This document shows, piece after piece, positions 37,671-46,594 of a DNA stretch of 64,000 nucleotides. The stretch is from Clostridiales bacterium (GTDB lineage: Bacteria > Bacillota > Clostridia > Christensenellales > Christensenellaceae). Below the pieces are notes generated by a model that worked only from the letters and a program-made list of their open reading frames with translations, was not told the origin of the DNA and did not search any database. Each line of letters starts with the position of its first letter. Within the stretch, counting starts at the first letter, position 1. The stretch covers positions 40,013 to 104,012 of the forward strand of contig SVGZ01000006.1 of assembly GCA_015056045.1 (NCBI GenBank), written 5' to 3'. The translations under genes were made by a program, and so were the position numbers.

Positions 37671-39041
37671 ATGAAAAGGTCTGAACTCGCGGCAAGCCCG
37701 AAAGAAATACGGCTTTTTTTGGAATTGAACGAAAAGGAAAGGCGTGCATTCCGCGAAAAAAGTCTTGAAAACCTGATCCTTTATGCAAAAGAAAAGAGCC
37801 CCTATTATACTGAGCTTTTTAATGATGTGCAGTGGCATGGTGATCTCAGCCTATCTGTACTTCCGATCAGTTATCCCGATGAATTTTCCTTTGACCATTG
37901 GAATACGCTCGGACTCAAAAAAGCGGATTTAAAAGGAAAATTACCCGGGAAAACCGCTGTTTATGCGATGGATATTGATAAAAAAAGCTATCCCATTGCA
38001 GCAACACCGGCAGGAATGGCAACCCAGCGTGCAATTCTGGAAGAACGCATCCTCATGGGTTTGCGCGAGAATAAAACGGCGATCGTCTATCCGAAGGGAA
38101 AAAGCAGTTTTTTGGGAAAGCTTTTCCACTATGGCAAGCGCATTTCAAAATTAAGGGCAAACAAATATTTTATCGATGCTGCTTTGCCTGTCTGTGAGAT
38201 TCTCACAAAACTTGAAGCCGCAAAGCCGCAGGTTATTTTCATTTATCCGACTTTGGCAGGGCTTCTCGCAAAAGCAAAACTGCGCGGTGAGATAAAAATT
38301 TCACCTAAAAAAATCGTTCTTTACGGCGAATACAGCGGCAATTACTTAAAAAATCTTCTTACGGAAGCCTTTTCCTGCGCTGTTCAGCGAGCCTATATCA
38401 CTTCCGAAGGCGGTATTTTGGCAGCCGAGTGCGAAAACGGTCATATGCATATCTGCGAAGATTGGGCGATCGTTGAAGCGGTTGACAGAGATAACGATTT
38501 CATCGGTTATGGTAAAAAATCCGAGAAAGCGCTTTTGACGAATTTGTGGAACTATGCTTCGCCGTTTATCCGCTGTGATCTTGGCGATAAGATCGTGCTG
38601 CGTGAATCGAAATGTGCCTGCAAAAACAGCGCAAAGCAGATCGAAGTTTTGGGAAAAGCCGATGACTACATCGATTTTATGATCAGCAGCGATACGATCA
38701 TCCGCATCCTGCCGGTTTCTCTCTATGAGCTTTTAAGCCCGATCGCAGAGATCGATCTTTTCCAGATCATCGTGCATAAAAACGAGATCGAATTCCGTAT
38801 GCAGGCAGCACCCGGTGCAGATAAGCAAGTACTTTTCCATATGGTGGAAGAGCCGCTTATGGGCTATCTCTATGCCTGTGAGCTCAGGGATATTCACTTG
38901 ACGCTTTCCGATGAAGCGCCTGTATTTGAAGAAGACGGCCGTTTCCGTTATGTTATGCAGCCGAACAGGGAAGAGGAGATCACTTACTATATCGACGGGG
39001 AAATGGTCACCGTTCGACGCGACAAGCACGAAAAAGATTGA
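37671..39041 (+). CDS. PaaK-like adenylate-forming enzyme
   Basis: A 456-aa protein of the phenylacetate-CoA ligase / coenzyme F390 synthetase-like group. SLENLILYAKEKSPYYTELF at the N-terminus, ITSEGGILAAEC with HICEDWAIVE in the middle, and a C-terminal ATP-grasp-free adenylation half support this. The glycine/serine-rich phosphate loop of true acyl-CoA ligases is poorly conserved, so the substrate and even activity are uncertain. AAAGGAGG precedes the ATG. Single-gene unit. Confidence 0.7.
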   Translation: MKRSELAASPKEIRLFLELNEKERRAFREKSLENLILYAKEKSPYYTELFNDVQWHGDLSLSVLPISYPDEFSFDHWNTLGLKKADLKGKLPGKTAVYAMDIDKKSYPIAATPAGMATQRAILEERILMGLRENKTAIVYPKGKSSFLGKLFHYGKRISKLRANKYFIDAALPVCEILTKLEAAKPQVIFIYPTLAGLLAKAKLRGEIKISPKKIVLYGEYSGNYLKNLLTEAFSCAVQRAYITSEGGILAAECENGHMHICEDWAIVEAVDRDNDFIGYGKKSEKALLTNLWNYASPFIRCDLGDKIVLRESKCACKNSAKQIEVLGKADDYIDFMISSDTIIRILPVSLYELLSPIAEIDLFQIIVHKNEIEFRMQAAPGADKQVLFHMVEEPLMGYLYACELRDIHLTLSDEAPVFEEDGRFRYVMQPNREEEITYYIDGEMVTVRRDKHEKD

Positions 39042-39044
39042 ACG

Positions 39045-39080
39045 AAAAAAGCACTTCCGAAGAAGTGCTTTTGCTTTTTT
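39045..39080. terminator. Bidirectional terminator
   Basis: AAGCACTTC / GAAGTGCTT with CGAA loop, A run on one side and T-rich tail on the other, between convergent genes. Confidence 0.8.
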
Positions 39081-39084
39081 TGAT

Positions 39085-39920
39085 TTAGCGGAAGTTTGCT
39101 GTAAGCGGATCGCCGCATGTACGGATACCTGCATTGAGTGTTGCGATCTCTTCCATATCAGATGCGGAAAGTTCGAAATCGAAGATTTCCTGATTCTGAA
39201 TGATACGTTCTTTGTGGACAGATTTAACAAGAATACGAACGCCGAGCTGATAGAGGTAACGAAGTGTGACCTGAGCGTTGGATTTGCCGTATTTTGCGCC
39301 GATCTTTGCGATGAGTTCGTTTGTAAGAATCTCGCCGCCGTTCATGAGCGGGCTGTATGCTTCGATGAGGATGCCTCTGTCTGCGCAGTAATCCATAAGG
39401 TCTTTCTGGATGAGCATCGGGTGCATTTCGATCTGGTTGACAGCCGGTGTGATGTCGCAGTTTTTGCGGAGATCTTCAAGGAAATCGATGGTAAAGTTGC
39501 AAACGCCGATCGTGCGGACTTTACCGTCTTTGTTCAGCTTTTCAAGAGCCTTCCATGTTTCGACATACATATTGTATTTCGGTGTCGGCCAATGGATAAG
39601 GAGTTCATCGATGTAGCCGATGTTCAGGCGCTGCATGGAGCCTTCATAAGCTTTGAGTGTGTTTTCATAGCCGTGGTCTGCGTTCCAGATCTTTGTGGTG
39701 ACGAAAAGTTCTTCTCTCGGAACACCGCATGTGCGGATGCCTTCGCCAACGCTTTCTTCGTTGCCGTATGCTTTTGCTGTATCGATAGAACGGTAGCCTG
39801 CTTCAACAGCTGCCTTGATTGCGTCGATGACGATCTCGCCCGAAGGGCTTTTCCATGTACCAAGGGCAAGCGCAGGTGTGATAACGCCATTTTCAATGTT
39901 TTAACATAGGGATAATTCAT
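39085..39920 (-). pseudogene. Aldo/keto reductase with N-terminal frameshift
   Basis: The AKR domain is intact from NGVITPALALGTW onward: DTAKAYGNEESVG (Asp, Tyr), VTTKIWN (Lys), LLIHWP (His) and CNFTIDFLEDL. But its frame meets TAA 18 bases after a possible start, while ATG 39920, 7 nt from GGAGGC, opens MNYPYVKTL in another frame. Adding one A to the AAAA run at 39893-39890 joins both into a normal AKR of about 279 aa. So the gene has a one-base deletion or a sequencing error; if real it would be inactive or need frameshifting. Confidence 0.85.
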
Positions 39921-39949
39921 TATTCATGCCTCCAAATTGTGATAGATTA

Positions 39950-39978
39950 ATTATATATTGAGTTTAATAAAATTGCAA
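39950..39978 (-). promoter_or_regulatory. Promoter of the aldo/keto reductase gene
   Basis: Minus-strand TTGCAA (39978-39973), 17-bp spacer, TATAAT (39955-39950). Confidence 0.7.
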
Positions 39979-40099
39979 GTTTTTGCTGTGCATCGGTAAA
40001 AAATTGCTGTGTAAAATTTTTTGCCATGATAAAAAATTTGCAGTTTTGGAATTTGTTTTTAAATTCCCCGTGAATAGCGCATTTAGCGGCACATCTGTG

Positions 40100-40128
40100 T
40101 TGAAAACTTCCCGGTGCTGTGCTAAAAT
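40100..40128 (+). promoter_or_regulatory. mreB promoter
   Basis: TTGAAA (40100-40105), 17-bp spacer, TAAAAT (40123-40128), 34 bp before the start. Confidence 0.65.
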
Positions 40129-40161
40129 ATAAAATTGATATGAATGCCAAAAGGAGCTTTT

Positions 40162-41208
40162 ATGGGATTTTTCAGCTTTAATGATGTGGGGATAGACCTC
40201 GGAACGGCGAGTGTACTCGTCTATATAAAAGATAAAGGGATCGTTATGCGCGAGCCCTCTGTCGTTGCGGTTGAAAGGACCACGGGAAAGCTCGTTGCGA
40301 TCGGTGAAGAGGCAAGGGAAATGCTTGGCCGAACACCGGGCAATATCATTGCTGTTCGTCCGCTGCGTGATGGCGTTATTTCCAATTTCCACGATACCGA
40401 GCGTATGCTTCGCTATTTCATGCGGAAAGTCATCGGCAGACGCCTTTTCTTCAAACCGCGTGTTATCGTCTGTGTTCCTTCGGGCGTAACGGAAGTGGAA
40501 AAGCGTTCCGTTATCGAGGCTACCGAAGAAGCCGGTGCAAGGCATACTTACCTCATGGAAGAGCCCGTTGCGGCTGCTATCGGTGCAGGGATCGATATCC
40601 TGCAGGCAAAAGGCAATATGGTCATTGATATCGGCGGAGGAACTTCGGATATTGCGCTGATCTCTCTTGGTACTGCTGTTATCAGCAATTCGATCAAAGT
40701 TGCCGGCGATAAATTTGATGAAGCCATCATCCGTTATTTCAAAAAGCAGCATAATATGTACATCGGCGAGCTCACCGCAGAAGAGATCAAGATCAATATC
40801 GGCTCTGCTTACCCGAGAAAAGACGATGTCTATATGGATATCACGGGCAAAGATAACGTCACGGGTCTCCCGAAGACCGTCCGCATTACGGCAAACGAAA
40901 CAGTCACTGCCATGCAGGAACCGCTTGAACAGATCGTTGAGCTGGTTTGCTCCGTTCTTGAGCGCACATCGCCCGAACTGATGAGTGATGTCGCTGAAAA
41001 CGGCATTTGTATGACAGGAGGTGGTGCACTTCTTTATGGTCTGGACAGGCTTCTCATGGAACGCTGCAATATTCCCTGTTATGTTGCGGATGATCCGATC
41101 GCTTGTGTGGCAAAAGGTGCCGGCATCGCGCTTGAAAACCTCGAAAGCTATATCGAAAACTCCGTTTATGACTATCGCCGCGGCGATATGTACGGCGGTC
41201 AATACTAA
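40162..41208 (+). CDS. mreB: Rod shape-determining protein MreB/Mbl
   Basis: A 348-aa bacterial actin with GIDLGTASV (phosphate 1), DIGGGTSDIALI (phosphate 2) and CMTGGGALLYGL (adenosine). It polymerises under the membrane and guides wall synthesis. The ATG at 40162 is preceded by AAAGGAG; an ATG at 40144 lies upstream of that RBS. It stands alone without mreC/mreD, so it may be the Mbl or MreBH type. Confidence 0.95.
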   Translation: MGFFSFNDVGIDLGTASVLVYIKDKGIVMREPSVVAVERTTGKLVAIGEEAREMLGRTPGNIIAVRPLRDGVISNFHDTERMLRYFMRKVIGRRLFFKPRVIVCVPSGVTEVEKRSVIEATEEAGARHTYLMEEPVAAAIGAGIDILQAKGNMVIDIGGGTSDIALISLGTAVISNSIKVAGDKFDEAIIRYFKKQHNMYIGELTAEEIKINIGSAYPRKDDVYMDITGKDNVTGLPKTVRITANETVTAMQEPLEQIVELVCSVLERTSPELMSDVAENGICMTGGGALLYGLDRLLMERCNIPCYVADDPIACVAKGAGIALENLESYIENSVYDYRRGDMYGGQY

Positions 41209-41217
41209 AAAATGAGC

Positions 41218-41238
41218 CCGAATCTTCGGGCTTTTCTT
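41218..41238 (+). terminator. mreB terminator
   Basis: GCCCGAA / TTCGGGC around TC, then TTTTCTT. It overlaps the upstream end of the next reading frame, which argues for the later start of that gene. Confidence 0.65.
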
Positions 41239-42084
41239 ATGATGATGAACGAAAAAGATCTTCTTGTTTTGGCAAAAGAATATGGTTTTACAGAGGCAAG
41301 GCTGCTTCCCGTTTCGCTTTTCAAAGAAACTCCTTTGGAAGCGGAAAGTCTTTTTATTGCCTTTTTGCCGTATTCCTGGTCAAAAAAGGCGCCTTTCGGG
41401 CAAGCTGCCGTTTCGGGTTATTACCCGACATCCAATTTCGGGCATGCACAGCTTAGAAAATTAAAAGAAGACCTTTTGGAGCATGGTGTTTTTGCTGAAG
41501 AAAACAAAACTGTTTTTGAAAAGGAAGCGGCTTCCTATTGTGGCGGTTATTTCGGGAAAAATACCTTGTATTTCCATGAGAAATTTGGTTCTGCGCTGTT
41601 TATTGCAACGCTATTTGTCGGTGTTGCTGCGGAAAATATCGAGATCAAAAAGGCTGCGCTTTCTCATCTCTGCGAAAACTGCAGTCTTTGCGAAAAGGTT
41701 TGCCCTGTTTCTGCCTTGCCGAAACGTGATATGAAAGCGGACTGCATGCGTGCAAAGATGTATAAAAAGCCGATGCCTGCGGATGCGATGGAAAATCTCT
41801 ATCAGCTTTTCGGCTGCGAGCTTTGCCAGCGGGTTTGCCCGATGAATGCTATGGTTTCCGAAAAAGAGCAATATGCTTTTTCGATTGATACACTATTTTT
41901 GGATCGAAAGCCTTTGGAAGAGCTTGTCGGGAAAAACTATGCACGCAAGATCAATGTTCTGCAGCAGCTGATCGCCTATGCCGCAAGGGAAAAATATTCC
42001 GGCTGTTATGATGCGGTAAGAGCGCTTGAAAGTGAGCCGCTGCTTCGTGATGTTTGCCAATATTATTTTTCGCGCATCCTTTGA
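41239..42084 (+). CDS. QueG-like double-[4Fe-4S] protein
   Basis: About 281 aa. The N-terminal part has the YFGKNTLYFHEKFGSALF segment related to the GKNxLLI region of epoxyqueuosine reductase, then two ferredoxin-like clusters CENCSLCEKVCP and CELCQRVCP, with an extra Cys in DCMRAKMY. QueG reduces epoxyqueuosine to queuosine, the step after QueA. The protein is shorter than classical QueG (about 350-380 aa), so it may be a divergent QueG or a paralog. Start uncertain (ATGATGATG, no clear RBS). Confidence 0.7.
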   Translation: MMMNEKDLLVLAKEYGFTEARLLPVSLFKETPLEAESLFIAFLPYSWSKKAPFGQAAVSGYYPTSNFGHAQLRKLKEDLLEHGVFAEENKTVFEKEAASYCGGYFGKNTLYFHEKFGSALFIATLFVGVAAENIEIKKAALSHLCENCSLCEKVCPVSALPKRDMKADCMRAKMYKKPMPADAMENLYQLFGCELCQRVCPMNAMVSEKEQYAFSIDTLFLDRKPLEELVGKNYARKINVLQQLIAYAAREKYSGCYDAVRALESEPLLRDVCQYYFSRIL

Positions 42085-42106
42085 TGTAGATTTTATATGT
42101 CAAAGC

Positions 42107-42135
42107 TTGACTTATTGGCTATAAAATACTATAAT
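42107..42135 (+). promoter_or_regulatory. tRNA-Leu promoter
   Basis: TTGACT (42107-42112), 17-bp spacer, TATAAT (42130-42135), 11 bp before the tRNA. Confidence 0.8.
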
Positions 42136-42146
42136 ACACTTTGTGA

Positions 42147-42235
42147 GCTGGAGTGGCGGAACAGGCAGACGCAACGGACTTAAAATCCGTCGGGGCTAAC
42201 ACCTCGTACCGGTTCGATTCCGGTCTTCAGCACCA
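42147..42235 (+). tRNA. tRNA-Leu (TAA)
   Basis: Acceptor GCTGGAG / CTTCAGC, anticodon loop CTTAAAA with anticodon TAA, a long variable arm (CGGGGCTAACACCTCG), T arm CCGGTTCGATTCCGG and encoded CCA. Reads UUA and UUG codons. Confidence 0.95.
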
Positions 42236-42274
42236 AATATCGCAATTCACGTTAGTGGGTTGCGATATTTTTTA
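42236..42274 (+). terminator. tRNA-Leu terminator
   Basis: AATATCGCAA / TTGCGATATT stem followed by TTTT. Confidence 0.9.
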
Positions 42275-42325
42275 TCCCGTGCAATTTGAAGTGCGAATAA
42301 AAAAGTATAATAAGGCGCTGCACCC

Positions 42326-42366
42326 AATATCGCAATATGTTTTATGTGTATTGCGGTATTTTTTAT
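42326..42366 (+). terminator. Second, near-identical terminator
   Basis: AATATCGCAATA / TATTGCGGTATT then a T run. It echoes the tRNA-Leu terminator, and the bases before it (GCTGCACCCAATATCGCAA) resemble the tRNA 3' end plus terminator, suggesting a partial duplication. Confidence 0.75.
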
Positions 42367-42391
42367 TTTATAATTCAGAATTTTCTGTATC

Positions 42392-42421
42392 AAAAAAGAT
42401 CCGAATTTCCGGATCTTTTTC
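42392..42421 (-). terminator. Terminator of the small lipoprotein gene
   Basis: AGATCCG / CGGATCT with A run on one side and T run on the other; it can serve the minus-strand gene that ends at 42426. Confidence 0.75.
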
Positions 42422-42425
42422 TGTC

Positions 42426-42716
42426 TTATTTGCCTGTAATTTCCGAAGCTGCCGGCGGTGTTGTCATGTTGGTATCGCCGGTTGTGATGTCCGTTGCGCT
42501 GGGCAAAATGTCATCGCTCGGGATGAGTTCGGGCATAACGGTCGCTTCGCTTGTGGGCGATGTTGTCACGTTCGGTGTCAGCATAGGCGTTGCGATCGGC
42601 GTAGGCCTTGTCGTTGCTGTGGGCGATGTGCTGTGTTTGGCGTCATCCGTATTGCAGCCGACGAGGAAAAGCGCAGCGATCAAAGATACAGCTAAAAAGT
42701 ATTTGATATTTCTCAA
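42426..42716 (-). CDS. Small Thr/Pro-rich lipoprotein
   Basis: A 96-aa lipoprotein starting at TTG with AGGAGGA 7 nt upstream. The lipobox LFLVGC puts the lipidated Cys near residue 21; nearly all of the mature chain is a Thr/Ser/Pro-rich tether with no folded domain. Plus-strand frames over the same bases are less convincing. Function unknown. Confidence 0.65.
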   Translation of the reverse strand: MRNIKYFLAVSLIAALFLVGCNTDDAKHSTSPTATTRPTPIATPMLTPNVTTSPTSEATVMPELIPSDDILPSATDITTGDTNMTTPPAASEITGK

Positions 42717-42772
42717 AGCTTGATCCTCCTTTTGGTGGATATTCTTTGCAGAAATCTCTTTTTTATTCGTTT

Positions 42773-44821
42773 TTATAAAATTTCGCGGTAATACAAGCCG
42801 CGCGTAAACTCACCATCGGCTTTTTCGGCATTGCTGTATTGCTCGATCACGGAAAGACATTCTTCTTTCGTCTCTTTCGTAAAGAGCAGATCGATATGAT
42901 CAAATTTTTCAAGATCAGTTTTCTTATCGCCAAGCCAAAGCGGGCAGCTGTTCAAAAGTTCCTGGTATTTCTTTTCGTGGCAAAGAAGAGGGAATCGCTT
43001 GTTTTTGCGGTCTGTCAAAACGGCTTTTCCATTGCAGCTGCTGCATCCTTTTTCGTTTGCGTTCGGGCAGCTCCTGAGCAGCATCAGCGGAAGATAACCG
43101 TATGCAAGGATGCCCACAGGCAAGGATTTTTTGATCGAACTAATCGTTCTCATATCCGCTTCAAAAGAAACTTCCGCATCGGAAAGTCCAAGTTCTTTGT
43201 ATGTTTCAAGCGCAATGCCGTTTGTGATGTTGAGGTTATGCGTTCCGTGGATGTTGAAACCTGCATCCGCAAGCAGCCTGATCGTTCCAAGATTACCGGC
43301 AAATCCATGTTTAATGCCGAGTTCACGGATCTTTGTTAAGCTTTCGCAAAGAGATTTTTCATCCAATGCGCCAACAAAAGCCGGTATGCGAACGGCAATT
43401 TTTTCGATATAAGGCGCAAGAGTTTCTTTATTGTTCAGGATATCTTTCGGGTAAAGTGCAATCATCGAAGCGATTTCTGCCATTTTATTGTCAAATTGCG
43501 AAAAATCCGAAAGTATCAGGCGATATTCTGCGCTTTTCTTATCGACCTGCGCTTTGTATTCTTCTTTTTTATAGTCAAAGACCTCTCGTTTGGGCAGTTT
43601 TTCACGAAGACTCAGAAGCTCCGCAAGAGCGTTCTGCCTTAAAGCGTTAAGCTCAGATCTCGGAATGAAAAGTCCGTCGTCCAGATCGACTTCGATATTT
43701 TCTGCGTAAAAAATCGTTCCGCCGCATTTTTCAAGAGCGCTTTTTACAGAATCGACCGTTGCCGCTGCGTTCATCGCATCCTGCGATTTGTTTCCCCAAA
43801 CAGTTACGTTATTTTCACCGTCGAACACCGTCAGTTTCATTTCTCTTCCGCGAAGGATCTCGCATTGCATAGAAATACCGATGAGCTGCGCTTCGTTGCG
43901 GTAAGAATTTTCAATGTTTTTCAGCACAGAAGCCGTTTTTGCCGCATCTTCGTCCGTTCTTCGGCCAAACATCTGTGCATTTCTTCTGCCGCGGAAATAG
44001 CCGTCTGTAAAGCCGCTGCGCGAAAAGACATTGCCTAAAAGCTGCATATCGGGTTTTTCGCCGTTTCTCGCGCGGATGCATTCACGAACAGCCGAAGCGA
44101 CATATTCGGGGCGTTTCATGCGTCCTTCGATCTTGAGCGAACAAACGCCGATCTCTGCCAATTCCGAAATGCTCTGCATCAGCGAAAGATCCTTCAGAGA
44201 AAGAGCATAATTCTTTTTCCCAAGCCGCCAATCGAGTCTGCAGGGCTGTGCACAAAGACCTCTGTTTCCGCTTCTGAGCCCAAGAACAGATGACATATAG
44301 CATTGCCCGGAAACGCTCATGCAATGTGCGCCGTGAATGAAAACTTCAAGCTCCATGGAGGAATTTTCAGCAATATACTGGATTTCTTTTTTTGACATTT
44401 CCCGTGCCAAAACTGCTCTTGAAAAGCCGAGTTTTTCAAGCATTTGCACACCGGCAAGGTTGTGGATGCTCATCTGTGTTGAAGCGTGCAGCGGAAGCGT
44501 CGGGCAGACTTGTTTAAAAATCTCTGCTGCTGCAAGATCCTGCAGAATAACGGCATCGACACCGCATTCCGCAATATATTTGGCTTCTTTTGCCGCTGCA
44601 TCGATCTCTTTTTCGAGGAGAAGCGTATTAAAAGTAACATAAACCCGAACGCCGCGCGCATGGCAATAAGCGACTGCTTCTTTGAGGTCGCTGATGTTTT
44701 CGGCATTTCGTCTTGCGTTGAAATTTTTCGTGCCCATGTAAACGGCATCCGCACCGGAGCGTACTGCTGCGATAAGCTGGGGCATTGCGCCGACAGGTGC
44801 TAAAATTTCGGGTTTGTTCAT
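42773..44821 (-). CDS. U32-family protein (RlhA/TrhP-like hydroxylation factor)
   Basis: A 682-aa peptidase U32 family member. The TIM-barrel N-terminus has ILAPVGAMPQLIAAVRSGADAVY and the Fe-S type cysteine cluster GAHCMSVSGQCYMS...GLCAQPCR. Characterised U32 proteins support hydroxylation of 23S rRNA or of tRNA uridine-34 (ho5U) rather than proteolysis. A C-terminal extension carries a further cluster CPNANEKGCSSC. It overlaps lplA by 4 bp. Exact target unknown. Confidence 0.85.
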   Translation of the reverse strand: MNKPEILAPVGAMPQLIAAVRSGADAVYMGTKNFNARRNAENISDLKEAVAYCHARGVRVYVTFNTLLLEKEIDAAAKEAKYIAECGVDAVILQDLAAAEIFKQVCPTLPLHASTQMSIHNLAGVQMLEKLGFSRAVLAREMSKKEIQYIAENSSMELEVFIHGAHCMSVSGQCYMSSVLGLRSGNRGLCAQPCRLDWRLGKKNYALSLKDLSLMQSISELAEIGVCSLKIEGRMKRPEYVASAVRECIRARNGEKPDMQLLGNVFSRSGFTDGYFRGRRNAQMFGRRTDEDAAKTASVLKNIENSYRNEAQLIGISMQCEILRGREMKLTVFDGENNVTVWGNKSQDAMNAAATVDSVKSALEKCGGTIFYAENIEVDLDDGLFIPRSELNALRQNALAELLSLREKLPKREVFDYKKEEYKAQVDKKSAEYRLILSDFSQFDNKMAEIASMIALYPKDILNNKETLAPYIEKIAVRIPAFVGALDEKSLCESLTKIRELGIKHGFAGNLGTIRLLADAGFNIHGTHNLNITNGIALETYKELGLSDAEVSFEADMRTISSIKKSLPVGILAYGYLPLMLLRSCPNANEKGCSSCNGKAVLTDRKNKRFPLLCHEKKYQELLNSCPLWLGDKKTDLEKFDHIDLLFTKETKEECLSVIEQYSNAEKADGEFTRGLYYREIL

Positions 44822-45792
44822 GACGGGATCTCCCTTAAAATATGTTCAGCCAATTCGTTTGTACTGTCTTTTCCGATCGTTTTTAATGCGCCTGCGATCT
44901 CGCTTCCGATAAACCTTTTGCCTAAAAGCGCCTGCGGAATTTCCTCGGAAAGGGAAGTATCGAGTGCATCTGTATAGAAAACCGCTTTTTTGATAACGGC
45001 ATCGCGCATATCGAGAAAAAGCTGGCTTTCACCCCAGGAAAAGCGTGTGTGCAGTTCGTAATCGAAAACAGGTGCCTGCCCAAGACGCCATTCCCACGAA
45101 GCCTGTTTTTCATATAACGCAGCGATTTCTTCTTTCGCTTTTTCATCAAAACAGAGCATCTCGGGTTCGCCGTATTCCTTTGCAAAAGCTGTTTTCAGTT
45201 TTTCAATAATGTTTTCTGTTGTAAGGTTGGGATTAAACTCTTTTAAGTTGCAGACTCTCGAACGAACGGAATCGATCCCTTTGCTGCGGATCTTGAGTTC
45301 GGAAACCTGCAGATAGTTGGAAAGTCTTGTGAGGTCTGTATCGATGAGCAGCGTTCCATGATGCTGCCTGCCGATGCCTCTTCCGCAAAAAGCATTGCCG
45401 GAAAATTTCTTTCCATCGGCTGTGAGGTCGTTTCTGCCCGTGAAATCAGCCGGAATACCGAGTTCACGCATTGCATTTAAAATAACGCCGAGCTGCCTTT
45501 CGACATCATAGATCTCTTCGCTCGTGATAAAAGAAAAATTGACGTTGCCGATGTCATGGAAAACAGCACCTCCGCCGCTGATGCGCCGAACAAGTTTGAC
45601 TTTGTCCTTTTCCATTGCGGAAAGATTGCATTCTTTCCATGCGTTCTGATTTTTCCCGATGATAACGCTGTCGGCATTGATGTAAATATACAAATAGATC
45701 TCGCCATTTTTTACATGATCTAAAATATATTCGTCCTGTGCAAGGTTCTGCCAGCCATCATGGCTGTCGCTGACCAAAAAATAAGCTTTCAT
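44818..45792 (-). CDS. lplA: Lipoate-protein ligase A
   Basis: LplA, 324 aa, activates lipoate with ATP and transfers it to lipoyl domains. The signature RRISGGGAVFHDIGNVNFSF and a GRNDLTADGKKFSGNA segment (binding Lys) are present, followed by the C-terminal accessory domain. It is cotranscribed with the U32 gene. Its protein substrate is not in the window. Confidence 0.93.
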   Translation of the reverse strand: MKAYFLVSDSHDGWQNLAQDEYILDHVKNGEIYLYIYINADSVIIGKNQNAWKECNLSAMEKDKVKLVRRISGGGAVFHDIGNVNFSFITSEEIYDVERQLGVILNAMRELGIPADFTGRNDLTADGKKFSGNAFCGRGIGRQHHGTLLIDTDLTRLSNYLQVSELKIRSKGIDSVRSRVCNLKEFNPNLTTENIIEKLKTAFAKEYGEPEMLCFDEKAKEEIAALYEKQASWEWRLGQAPVFDYELHTRFSWGESQLFLDMRDAVIKKAVFYTDALDTSLSEEIPQALLGKRFIGSEIAGALKTIGKDSTNELAEHILREIPS

Positions 45793-45801
45793 ACTATTTC
45801 C

Positions 45802-46500
45802 TTACTGAAAAATGCTGTAGATAACGGGAATGAGGATCGAAGGCAGCATATCTGCAGTTTTTGCTTTTGTAAGCCCCATCATATTTGTACCGATGAAAAT
45901 AACGATCGCATAACCGACCATGCTGATATCCGCAATGAGCGCATCCGATAAAAGCGGAGCAAGCCAGCCTGCAGCCAATGTCAGGAAACCCTGATAGAGC
46001 AGTACAGGAAAAGCTGCAAAGATAACGCCTGCGCCTAATGTCGAAGCCATAATGATCGCACTGATGCCGTCGAGCATTGCCTTTGTGTAAAGGATCGTCG
46101 GGTCACCGTGAAGACCATCGTTAATGCAGCCGATGATCGTCATCGCACCGACGCAATAGAGCAGTGTCGCCGTGACGAAGCCCTGTGAAAAAGAAGAAAT
46201 TTTGATCTTTTTTTCGATCAAATTACCAAAACGATCGAGCTTGTCGTTCAGATGTAAAAATGTTCCGATAAAAGTGCCGATCGCAAGGCTGATGATGAGA
46301 AGCATCGTACCGCTTGTTTCAATTTTGCCGTCCGTTACGCTGCCCATAGAGGAAAGCGCACCGAAAAGCCCTAATATAGCAACCGAAAGCCCAAGAACAT
46401 GATCAAGAGCATTTTTATATTCTTCTTTAACAAATTTCTTTAATAATAATCCCAAAAATCCGCCTGCTGCCGCAGCAACAGCGTTTACGATCGTTCCCAT
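45802..46500 (-). CDS. DUF554 family membrane protein
   Basis: About 232 aa with six to seven membrane segments; GTIVNAVAAAAGGFLGLLL at the N-terminus and CVGAMTIIGCINDGL in the middle match DUF554 (YdfK-like). The ATG at 46500 has GGAGG 6 nt upstream. It lies 9 bp upstream of lplA, so it heads a DUF554-lplA-U32 operon. A transport role is assumed for the family but not shown. Confidence 0.85.
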   Translation of the reverse strand: MGTIVNAVAAAAGGFLGLLLKKFVKEEYKNALDHVLGLSVAILGLFGALSSMGSVTDGKIETSGTMLLIISLAIGTFIGTFLHLNDKLDRFGNLIEKKIKISSFSQGFVTATLLYCVGAMTIIGCINDGLHGDPTILYTKAMLDGISAIIMASTLGAGVIFAAFPVLLYQGFLTLAAGWLAPLLSDALIADISMVGYAIVIFIGTNMMGLTKAKTADMLPSILIPVIYSIFQ

Positions 46501-46594
46501 GGGTGTCCTCCGTAACAAAATGACGTTCCAATCATACTATTTAGTATACTTCGTTTTAACGATCTTCGCAAGAAGGAGCATTTGGAGGTATCAT

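Noticed and set aside
38911..39909. A 332-residue plus-strand frame over the aldo/keto reductase region
   Set aside because: The minus strand encodes clear AKR motifs; the plus frame starts inside the PaaK-like gene and has no recognisable content.
39964..41202. A 412-residue open frame antisense to mreB, longer than mreB itself
   Set aside because: Composition is Asp/Phe/Cys-rich and it mirrors mreB codons; mreB has the RBS and all actin motifs. Long antisense frames recur over many genes here because the coding strand avoids the codons that give antisense stops.
42153..42695. A 180-residue plus-strand frame starting in tRNA-Leu
   Set aside because: It runs through a tRNA and two terminators.
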